From contig NZ_CP012159.1 of NCBI RefSeq assembly GCF_001189295.1, forward strand, positions 6,960,525-7,024,524: a stretch of 64,000 nt of DNA. The letters run 5' to 3'. Position 1 is the first letter of the stretch, and the number at the start of each line of letters is the position of its first letter. The DNA comes from Chondromyces crocatus. GTDB lineage: Bacteria; Myxococcota_A; Polyangia; Polyangiales; Polyangiaceae. Made by a program: the position numbers and the translations under genes. The notes below the pieces were generated by a model, which did not search any database, was not told the origin of the DNA, and worked only from the letters and a program-made list of their open reading frames with translations. This document shows, in pieces, positions 42,970 through 51,000 of the stretch.

Positions 42970-43857
42970 ATGAAGACGCGAATCCTTGGTATGGCCATCG
43001 GGCTCGGGGCGCTGTGGGCGTCACTGACCGGCTGCTCGCAGCCGGCTCCCGAATGCACGGTGGGCACGGCGACGGCTAGCCCGTTCGCTGCGAAGCTGTT
43101 CTTCGTGAGCGGCGACGAGTCCTGCAACCCGAGCTATCAGGCCCTGCAGTACGAACAGATCGGCCTGCAGGTCTACAATCCGCCGGACAGCAGCGGCAAG
43201 CTGCCCGACACCGATCGACGGCTCGTCGCCATCCAGCCAAGCACGGCGGGCAATTACTTGCACGGCGTCGGTGGCCCGGAGAGCAACAAGGCCTACTCAC
43301 TCGGCGAGTTCGACGGCGCCTATCCTGAGAGCAACGTCTGCAAGGCAGCCACGCTGAGCCCTGCGACCATCGTGCTCCCGGAGATCGTGCCGACGAATGA
43401 GGACCCCACGGCGCAAGCCGAGGTGGACATCTCGTACACCTGGTCCGATCTGGAGGTCTACGTCACGCCTGCCAACCTGGGGAACCAGGCACAGGCGACG
43501 ATGACGTACACCGACAACCTCGCCAACTGCAGCGCCACCTACCGGGCGGTCATGCTGTGGCCCGAGGTCGGCTGCGAGGAACTCGCCTTCTTCGCGCCCT
43601 CCGTTCCCGACGGTGAGTGCGATCCCATCGGCGATCCGAGCTCGTGCGTGCCTTGCACGCCCGACCAGAACCCCGAGTGCGACATCTACGGGACGGGGAA
43701 GCCGAACAACGCCCTCTGCGATCAGGAGGACGACCCGGAGCCTCCCTACGAGATCAACCACGGCTCCGGCCTGGGTCCCGATCTCCGGGTTCGTTGCGAC
43801 GCGCAGGCACTGCTCTGCGTGCTCGACAGCAACGAGATCCAGCGCCCGCAGGACTGA
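42970..43857 (+). CDS. Lipoprotein co-transcribed with the TonB-dependent receptor
   Basis: AAAGGA lies 8 nt before the ATG, 22 bp after the receptor stop. The 295-residue product has signal MKTRILGMAIGLGALWASLTGC (lipobox LTGC). The mature part is one Cys-rich domain with strands (AEVDISYTWSDLEVYVTPANLGNQAQATMTYTDNLANCSATYRAVMLWP) and a C-terminal Cys cluster (ECDPIGDPSSCVPCTPDQNPECD). Similar lipoproteins sit next to Oar-type receptors and may form an outer-membrane lid or ligand-binding partner; this is inference from the operon. A strong terminator follows. Confidence 0.85.
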   Translation: MKTRILGMAIGLGALWASLTGCSQPAPECTVGTATASPFAAKLFFVSGDESCNPSYQALQYEQIGLQVYNPPDSSGKLPDTDRRLVAIQPSTAGNYLHGVGGPESNKAYSLGEFDGAYPESNVCKAATLSPATIVLPEIVPTNEDPTAQAEVDISYTWSDLEVYVTPANLGNQAQATMTYTDNLANCSATYRAVMLWPEVGCEELAFFAPSVPDGECDPIGDPSSCVPCTPDQNPECDIYGTGKPNNALCDQEDDPEPPYEINHGSGLGPDLRVRCDAQALLCVLDSNEIQRPQD

Positions 43858-43869
43858 TCCCCTCCTCTG

Positions 43870-43901
43870 GCCGCAGGCGCCCTCCACGTGGCGCCTGCGG
43901 C
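43870..43901 (+). terminator. Strong hairpin terminator
   Basis: GCCGCAGGCGCC and its exact complement GGCGCCTGCGGC form a 12-bp stem with an 8-nt loop, 12 bp after the lipoprotein stop. No long T-tract follows, so termination may be Rho-assisted. Confidence 0.75.
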
Positions 43902-44052
43902 ACACTCCACGACCCCTCACTTCCTGTCGACGCCCCACCCAGCCGTGGGTCGCTCGCTCACGCCACACTCGGCGCGTGCGCACGGCCATCGCTCGGTCGC
44001 GCTCCAACACGCGCACCGCTACAGTAGGCTCGTCCACTCACGGACTCGACCC

Positions 44053-44508
44053 ATGCCCATCTACGAGAAGCGCTCCAGGATCGCCGCCACCCCCGAGCGC
44101 GTCTTCGCTTTCCACGAAGCCCCCGACGCGCTGGAGAGACTCACCCCGCCCTGGGAGTCGGCACGGGTCTTGGAGAAGTCGGCAGGTATCGACGTCGGCG
44201 CCAAGGTGGCCCTCGTGATGCGCCTGGGCCCTGTGAGCATCCGCTGGGACGCCGAGCACACGGCCTACGAGAAAGGGCGGATGTTCCAGGACGTGCAGCG
44301 GAAGGGTCCCTTCCGCAAATGGGAACATACGCACACCATGCTCCCCGACGGTGAGGGAGGCTGCTGGCTCGTGGACCGGATCGACTACGAGGTCCCCCTC
44401 GGCAAGCTCGGCACCTGGGTGGCGGATCGGATGGTCCGGAAGCGACTCGAACGCATGTTCACCTACCGCCACGACCTCACACGACGCGCGTGCGAGGAGC
44501 GCACGTGA
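44053..44508 (+). CDS. SRPBCC-superfamily protein
   Basis: The ATG at 44053 gives 151 residues (MPIYEKRSRIAATPERVFAFH). START/SRPBCC features are the opening strand with ERVFAFHEAPDALERLTPPWESARVLEKSAGIDVGAKVALVMRLGPVSIRWDAEHTAYEKGRMFQDVQRKGPFRKWEHTHTMLPDGEGGCWLVDRIDYEVPLGKLG and a C-terminal helix with MFTYRHDLTRR. These form a hydrophobic pocket for lipid, hormone or polyketide-like ligands. Relatives occur beside SDR/TIGR01777 epimerases; here an SDR gene is nearby (45965). The ligand is not shown. It is likely cytoplasmic. Confidence 0.82.
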   Translation: MPIYEKRSRIAATPERVFAFHEAPDALERLTPPWESARVLEKSAGIDVGAKVALVMRLGPVSIRWDAEHTAYEKGRMFQDVQRKGPFRKWEHTHTMLPDGEGGCWLVDRIDYEVPLGKLGTWVADRMVRKRLERMFTYRHDLTRRACEERT

Positions 44509-44627
44509 AGCGCCCGACCGCCCTGCTCGCGTCGCTGAAGCTCACCAGCTGGCGTCGCGAGCGCCTCGCGGCAGCGCGCGGCAGCGCGTTCCTTGCACGG
44601 AGCGCCCCCCCCTCCCCTGGCAACCCC

Positions 44628-45920
44628 TCAAGGCCTGGCGACGAGCTCACGCGCCGCCTGGCACGGCTGGCCGGTGATCACCGAGAGCGCGTCGGCCAAG
44701 TCGCAGAGACGCTGCGCACGAGCGAGCGACGCCTTGTCGCCAGCCGTGATGCCCTTCTTTGCCGTATCGATGGCACGCACGGCGAGCACCGTCCTCGCCC
44801 GCTCGGACATGTCCACCGTGCGCCGCGTGAATGCCTGACGGGCTCTGGGAGAGGGATCGACCACGGTGATCCAGCTCCACACCGTAGCCGTCGCCGAATC
44901 GGCGAACGCGCGCAAGACGCGTGGCTCACTGCTCGTACCCATGCAGGGCAGCACAGGATCGGCGGGCCCGAGATCGGCAGGCGACAGCGTCCGCCGAACG
45001 ATGCGCTGAAGCAGAGCCGCCTCTCCGCTGGTGAGAACGTCCTCCTCTCCCGACAGCTCACCGACATCGAGCCGCCCCGCGAGCGCTTCACAGCGGGCGT
45101 CCAGCTCTCTTCGCTGGCGCTCGGCCTCACGCGCCTGTTCCTCTCGCCGCGCCTGCTCCTCTCGCTCTCGCTCCTGCTGTGCCAGCCGCTCGTGGCACGC
45201 TTGCAGCTTCTCCCCCGCCGCCGCCCGCTGCTCACCCGATCCCAGATCGAGATCGGCGGGCGCGATGCCCCGCACCACGCAGGGATCTGCCGCCCCCAGC
45301 GCCTCGTCCACGCGACCACGGGCACGCTGAAGACTGACGGCGAACAGCACGGCGCCGGCCAGCAGCAGCACCGAGACCACGAGGGCTCCTATCTTGGCCA
45401 GCCGCCGTCGACGGTAGGCCTTCAACAAGCCGCCAGCGTCCTGATCGAGGGCGACGCGCGCCCGCAGGAGCAGCTCTTGCCAGCGCCCGATGTCGTCGGC
45501 GAACCGCTGCAGCGGGGCAGCGACGGCCTTGTCGCGCGAAAGCTTCCTCGCGACCCGCATCAGCCCGACGCTGGAGTCGGGCGGCCGACCATCGACGGTC
45601 AGATCGGTGAGCCCCTTGAGCAACCCCCCGATGTGCCCAGCATGAACGCTCCAGGCGTGGGCCGCGAGGCGATAGGAAATGGTGAGCTGCTCGATCGCCG
45701 CGCGAAGCTCCGTCATGGGAAGCAGCTGCTCCACATCGCGTGGCTGCACCCCGGCGAGCTTCGCGGTCTGCTCGATGCCTCGCTCCAGACTCCGCCACAG
45801 AGTTTCGGGGGCAAGATTCGGCAACGCCTCTTGCAGCTTCCCGGCCTGGACGCAGGAGCCCGCGAAATGCAGCGGCCCCATCACACAGACCATGAAGGCT
45901 CCCCCCAGCTTTCCAGCCAT
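44628..45920 (-). CDS. Hypothetical membrane protein with coiled coil
   Basis: ATG 45920 gives 430 residues. The first 195 residues look helical (LQEALPNLAPETLWRSLERGIEQTAKLAGV, LKGLTDLTVDGRPPD). One membrane helix is visible at about 200-220 (IGALVVSVLLLAGAVLFAVSL), followed by a Glu/Arg/Gln-rich coiled-coil stretch (LAQQEREREEQARREEQARE). The C-terminal part (about 290-430) contains helical segments and a Cys-x14-Cys pair. No known domain was recognised. It may be co-transcribed with the SDR gene 45 bp upstream. A cell-envelope role is plausible but unproven. Confidence 0.65.
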   Translation of the reverse strand: MAGKLGGAFMVCVMGPLHFAGSCVQAGKLQEALPNLAPETLWRSLERGIEQTAKLAGVQPRDVEQLLPMTELRAAIEQLTISYRLAAHAWSVHAGHIGGLLKGLTDLTVDGRPPDSSVGLMRVARKLSRDKAVAAPLQRFADDIGRWQELLLRARVALDQDAGGLLKAYRRRRLAKIGALVVSVLLLAGAVLFAVSLQRARGRVDEALGAADPCVVRGIAPADLDLGSGEQRAAAGEKLQACHERLAQQEREREEQARREEQAREAERQRRELDARCEALAGRLDVGELSGEEDVLTSGEAALLQRIVRRTLSPADLGPADPVLPCMGTSSEPRVLRAFADSATATVWSWITVVDPSPRARQAFTRRTVDMSERARTVLAVRAIDTAKKGITAGDKASLARAQRLCDLADALSVITGQPCQAARELVARP

Positions 45921-45964
45921 GGGCCTGACTCGTATCCCTCGATCAGAGCGGTGCGACGACCACG

Positions 45965-46948
45965 CTACAGGACCCCGTCGACCGCCCGCACGGTGTCCTG
46001 AATGTCGAACTGATGAGTATACCCCAGGATCTTCCGCGCGCGCCGATCGTCGACCATGCACACGTACCGGATGTGGTCCAGCTCGGGGGCCGGAAACGAG
46101 GTGGCCCTGAAGCTCCAGAGGCGCTGGATGACGTTCCGCATGAGGAAGTGAGGGACCGGGACCCGACTCCGACCCGTGCGGTCGATCAGCTCCGAGAGGG
46201 GCAGCGGCGGTGGCCCTGCCAGGTTGAACACCCCCCTCACCCCTGGCTCCAGCGCTTGCACGATGGCGCTCACCACATCGTCATGATGGATGACCTGCAC
46301 CATCGGATCGAAGCCGAGCAGCGTCGGGATGACGCTCAGACGGAGGTAGTTGGACGGCGCGTTCCGGACGGGTCCGAGGATGTGCGCCGGGCGCAAGACC
46401 ACCGTCTCGGTCTGCGGCTGTTTCCAGAAGAAGGACTGCGCCAGCATGTCGATCTCGATGAGATCGCGGATGTCGCTGAACATCGCTCCGCCGAGGAGAG
46501 GAGCCTCCTCGGTGAGGAACTGTGCGTTGTCAGGGCGCGGACCATACACGTTCGCGCTGGAGAGCATGATCAGCTTCGGCACCTCGTACTGCGCGACGTA
46601 CTCGAGGAGCCGCTGAAAGCCCGTCACGTTCCAGGTGTGGTGCTCGACCTGATCGATCCGCGGGTTGTGCATGACCCCGAGGTGCACCACCGCGGCAGGC
46701 CTCTCGTGGCGAAAGATGTCCTGCATCTTCTTGCGGCGGAGGTCGATCTGGTGGTGCTCGATGTCCTTGGGACGGCCCTCGAACGAGCGCCGGTCGACGC
46801 CGATCACCCGACGCTCACGATGCAGTCGCCGCGCCAGCCTGCGCCCGAGCCGCCCACAGATGCCCGTGATCAACACCGGGCGCATCCTCTCGTCGATCTG
46901 CTGCCCGGGGCGTCGGCTGGCAGGAAACTGGGACGCGCGGTCGCTCAT
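45965..46948 (-). CDS. Extended SDR / NAD-dependent epimerase-like protein lacking YxxxK
   Basis: The 327-residue protein has the Rossmann glycine motif in VLITGICGRLGRRLARRL, the strand IGVDRR, AAVVHLGVMHNPR and the SSANVYG segment of extended SDRs. The usual Tyr-x3-Lys active site would fall at AMFSDIRDLIEIDMLAQ, where neither Tyr nor Lys is present. It may thus bind NAD(P) without classic epimerase chemistry or use another residue. The ILGPVRNAPSNYLRLSVIPTLLGFDPMVQVIHHDDVVSAIVQALE segment is otherwise typical. It is divergent from the acyltransferase, 68 bp apart. Confidence 0.82.
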   Translation of the reverse strand: MSDRASQFPASRRPGQQIDERMRPVLITGICGRLGRRLARRLHRERRVIGVDRRSFEGRPKDIEHHQIDLRRKKMQDIFRHERPAAVVHLGVMHNPRIDQVEHHTWNVTGFQRLLEYVAQYEVPKLIMLSSANVYGPRPDNAQFLTEEAPLLGGAMFSDIRDLIEIDMLAQSFFWKQPQTETVVLRPAHILGPVRNAPSNYLRLSVIPTLLGFDPMVQVIHHDDVVSAIVQALEPGVRGVFNLAGPPPLPLSELIDRTGRSRVPVPHFLMRNVIQRLWSFRATSFPAPELDHIRYVCMVDDRRARKILGYTHQFDIQDTVRAVDGVL

Positions 46949-47016
46949 GGCCCCCGACGGTCGCCTCCGAGGCCGCGATCGTCAAGAGGGACCTATTTTG
47001 CTAGGGTGAATGCCTC

Positions 47017-47949
47017 ATGACGGAGGTTCGCGCTCTCGCGAGGGTCAACCACTTCACGACGAACGTCGCGTTCCCGCTCGCCAGGTTCCTGAGCGGCACG
47101 GCGCGCGACGCCGCGGACGATTTCACCACGCGCTTGCTGGGGCGCGACTTCGAGGAGCGCCTCCGTCGCGTCGCGGTCCCGCTGGCGTCTGCATCGAGCG
47201 GCGTCGATCCGTTCGGTCTCGACCCTGCGTGGGCCAAGTATGCGGTCGGACTCGCCGCCTTCTTTCATCGTTTCTACTTCCGCACGACCGTGACCGGGAT
47301 CGAGCGGGTCCCGAGTGGACGGGTCCTGCTCGTCGCGAACCACTCGGGGCAGCTCCCGTTCGACGGAATGCTGATCGGCGCGTCGATGTTTCTCGACGCC
47401 GAGCCCCCCAGGATCATGCGCAGCATGATCGAGAAGTGGACGCAGACCTTGCCGTTCGTCTCGACCTGCTTCTCCCGCGTGGGACAGGTGGTCGGCGTCC
47501 CCGAGAACGCGAAGCGACTGCTCGACATGGGCGCCGCGATCCTCGTCTTCCCCGAAGGCTCGCGCGGCATCTCCAAGCCGTTCTCCCAGCGCTACCAGCT
47601 CCGCGAGTTCGGCCTCGGCTTCATGAGGCTCGCCCTGGAGACCGACACCCCCATCGTCCCTGTCTCCGTGATCGGCGCAGAAGAGCAGTACATCTCCTTC
47701 GGCAACATGGAGCGCGTCGCCAAGGCGCTGGGGATGCCCTCGTTCCCCCTGCTCCCCCAGTTTCTCCTGCCAGGCGGCCAGCTTCCTCTCCCGACGAAGT
47801 ACCGGATCCACTTCGGCGAGCCGATGCACTTCCGGGGCGACCCCGATGATGACGACGCCGTGGCCGCCGAGAAGGTGGAGAGCGTGAGGGCGCGGATCCA
47901 GTCGATGCTCAACCGCGGATTGAAGGAACGGAAAAGCGTCTTCTGGTGA
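47017..47949 (+). CDS. 1-acyl-sn-glycerol-3-phosphate acyltransferase-like (PlsC family)
   Basis: The 310-residue protein has the acyltransferase motifs NHSGQLPFD (NHxxxxD variant of HX4D, here NHSGQLPFD with His and Asp spaced as in the family) and FPEGSRGIS, then VPVSVIGAEEQYISF. A basic loop QRYQLREFGLGFMRLALET follows. It would acylate lysophosphatidate or a similar lipid at the inner membrane. AGGGTGA upstream supports the start. The neighbouring SDR gene is divergent and often found beside this subgroup, suggesting a shared lipid-related role. Confidence 0.87.
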   Translation: MTEVRALARVNHFTTNVAFPLARFLSGTARDAADDFTTRLLGRDFEERLRRVAVPLASASSGVDPFGLDPAWAKYAVGLAAFFHRFYFRTTVTGIERVPSGRVLLVANHSGQLPFDGMLIGASMFLDAEPPRIMRSMIEKWTQTLPFVSTCFSRVGQVVGVPENAKRLLDMGAAILVFPEGSRGISKPFSQRYQLREFGLGFMRLALETDTPIVPVSVIGAEEQYISFGNMERVAKALGMPSFPLLPQFLLPGGQLPLPTKYRIHFGEPMHFRGDPDDDDAVAAEKVESVRARIQSMLNRGLKERKSVFW

Positions 47950-48029
47950 GGGACGGCGCCGCCTCAGCCTCCGTCGGCCTCCAGGAGCGCCGTGTCTCCT
48001 GCGCTCGGTCAACCTCCGCCAGGGCCGCC

Positions 48030-48051
48030 GGGCGCCCTCCCCGGGGCGCCC
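48030..48051. terminator. Candidate hairpin between convergent genes
   Basis: The self-complementary octamer GGGCGCCC occurs twice (48030-48037 and 48044-48051) around a 6-nt loop, 80 bp after the acyltransferase stop and 25 bp before the end of the facing TPR gene. It could end transcription in both directions. Confidence 0.5.
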
Positions 48052-48075
48052 TCCACGCGACCTGACCCGGGCGGC

Positions 48076-51000
48076 TCAGCTCTCCGTGCGGTAGTGCGGG
48101 CCCGTCTCATCGTCGACGAGCTCCGCGTCCTCGAGCAGGTCCTCACCGTCCTGGGTCTGCTCGATGATCTCTTGCGCGTCCACGTAGGCCGGCTGTTCCC
48201 CGTAGCCTGCGTACGGCGGGGCGGCACCGGCGGAGGCGTCGGGCGCAGCGTGGTTTGCCGGCTGCGCGTACTGACTGTGGGTGTACTGGCCATGAGCGTC
48301 CTGCCCCTGCCCGTACGCCTCTTGCCCGTACTGCCCCTGCCCATACTGCCCTTGCCCGTACGCCTCTTGCCCGTACTGCCCTTGCCCGTACGCCTCCTGT
48401 TGCGGCTGGGCTGGCTGCGCATACGGAGCCGCGTAGCCCTGCTGCGCGTACCCAGCGTGCGCGGGCTGCGGCTGCTGCCCGTAGTATGCCGGGTCGTGCG
48501 CCTTCTGGCCGTACTGGGAGGGATCGTACGCCGGCTGCTGATCATGGCCCACCTGGGCGTAGACCTGGCTGGGATCCACGGCATGCGGGTAGCCCGCACC
48601 CTGGTCGGCCACCGCCGGGGGTTGGACGTAGGCCGGCGGCTGAGCCTGCGGATAGGCATAGGGATCGTACGCGCCCTGCCCGTGGTGGTTTTCGTACCCC
48701 CCGTTGACCTCCCCGGCGTGAGGGGCGCTGCCCACATAGGCGGGAGGTTGCACGGCCCCCCCCTCTTGCTGCGATCCGTACCACGCGGAGTGCGGCTCCT
48801 GCCCAGCCTGTACCGCCTCTGGCGCCACGGCGGACGCGCCGCCCGCCTCCGCCCCGTCCTCGAAGAGCGGCCTGTATCCCTGGTCGGTGTCGGCCGTCAG
48901 CGGCCGCTGGTGGTACGCAGCCTCTGCCGCCGACAGCGAGGTCGCCGTGGCATCGTTCTCGGTGATCGGGTTCGCGATCATCGCGGGAGGCGCAGGTGGC
49001 GCCGAAGGCGAAGCCCCGGTCACCGCCACGAGGGGCGGGACGACGGCCGCTGCCGTGAGCACGGCGGCGCCAGACGCAGCGCCCGGAGTGACCGACATCG
49101 GCCCTGCCCCCTGCGGTGCCCGCTTGAGCTTCCCGGTCTTCGCGCGATCGAGACCAGCCGTCGCCTCGGGATCGCCCGCCTTCATCCTGAGCACACGCCG
49201 CCAGGCGTCCGCGGACTCTCGGGCGTCGCCGATCTCTTCCTCCCAGAGCCTCGCCACCTTCCGCGCCAGCTCGGCGCGCAGCCCCTGGTCGCGCCCTCGG
49301 AGGATCTGGTCCTCGTAGAGCTGGATCATCCCGCGGTGGTCGCCGAGATCCATCAGCAGGCTCGACAGATCGTTCATCACGTCCTGATCGGCGGGAGAAA
49401 GATCGTGGAGCTTCTTCAGATCCACGGCTGCCCCCTTGCGATCACCGAGCACATCGCGGCGGAGCCGTGCTCGCCGGTGCAGCAGCTTGCGCACCAGCGG
49501 CCCGTCGAAGACCTCCTCCAGCGCCCGGCTCAGGGTCGCGCCCACGCGCCCCATGTCGCCCACGGTGCGACCGAGCTCCTCGATCGCGTCCAGCGAAGGA
49601 TCGTCGACGTGCGTGATGAGCGCGTCGCCCAGCCAGTGAAAAGCGCGCTCGATGTCGTACAGATCGCGGAACGCGATGGTCGCCGCGCGCCGCAGAAGCG
49701 CCGCACGGGTACGCCCGCCATCACGCGTCCCCTGACCGCCCGCCGCCAGCGCCTCGGCCAGAATCCCCCGCAGCGCCGTGCCACCGGAAAGCGCGTCACC
49801 GGCCGCCGCAGCCCCCTCCAGAGCCACGATCGTCTCCTCTTGAACGCCCCCGCTGAGCGCGAGCTCGAAGAAGCTGCGTGCACGATCCTGAGCGCCCCGC
49901 TCGGCAGCCACCTGAGCTGCACGCGCCAGCGCCGGGAGCCGGTCGACCGGTGCCTTGCAGCGGCTCACCTGACGCTCGTAGAGATCGATGACGTGCGCTG
50001 GCACCTGGGTGAGCGTCGAGAGTCGCGAGAGCAAGCCCTCCGCTTCCGACGGCGGCACGCTGGAGAGCCCCGTCTCCCCGTGATTCATGGCCTCCACCGG
50101 ATCGACGCCGGCGCTCACCTGCACCTCGGCCTGCCGCACCAGCTCCGCGGCACGGCTCACCCCTGACAGCTCCTTCACCAGGATCTCGTGGGCGATCGCG
50201 AGCGCCTCCAGATCCTTGAGTTTGACCGCGATCTCCTCCAGCCGCGCCGCGAGCTCCGTATCGGCCGCGCGCGATCGCGCCAGATCCATCGCCACCCGCG
50301 CCGCGTCGCTGCCTCGCCCGACCTCCACGAAACGATCGAACGCGCCGCGCAGCGCCTCCACGCGGGCCGGCCCGGCTGCCGACTCGTTCCACGCGACCAG
50401 CTTGGTGGCGACGATACCCTTCCAGCCCAGCTTGTCGCCGAGCGCCACGTAGGCCTCCCGGCATGGCTCGTCACCTTGATCCGCAGGGCGCTCCAGGCAG
50501 GCGAGCGCCTCGTCCCCCTTGCCCAGCTTCTCGTGGAGGATCTCCGCGAGCCGGCGGGTCATGTTCGACGCCTCTTCCTCGTCGCCCTCGACCTCGATCA
50601 GCATCGCCATCAAGGCCGCGACCTTCGGCCAGTCGCCGATCTCCTCGGACAGCCGCTGGAGCCGCGCAATCGCGTCGAAGTCCTCCGGATCGGCCGCGTT
50701 GACGATCTCCAGCGCCTTGATGGCCGCGTGCGCGTTCTGGAGCGGCCCCTCGTACAGGGTCGCCAGCCGCTGCGCGATCTCCACGCGATCGTCCCCCTCG
50801 GCGAGCTGGATCTCCCGCTCCAGCGCGGCCGCCGTCCCTTGCGGGTTGCCGCGACGCTCCTCGAGATCGGCCATCGCCCGGAGCGACACACGGCTCTTGG
50901 GATCCAGCGTCCGGTAGATGTACTCGTAGCGCTCGATCGCCCCGTCGATGTCGTCAATCCCTTCGGAGAGGATCCGCGCCTCGCGCAGCACGAGCTGCAG

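Noticed and set aside
39774-43127. 1117-residue open frame on the minus strand
   Set aside because: It is antisense to the TonB-dependent receptor and has the skewed Val/Arg/Asp composition of a high-GC shadow; no start signal or domain.
48300-48400. CRISPR-like repetition
   Set aside because: The repeats are in-frame coding units without spacers; they belong to the Tyr/Gln/Gly tail of the TPR protein.
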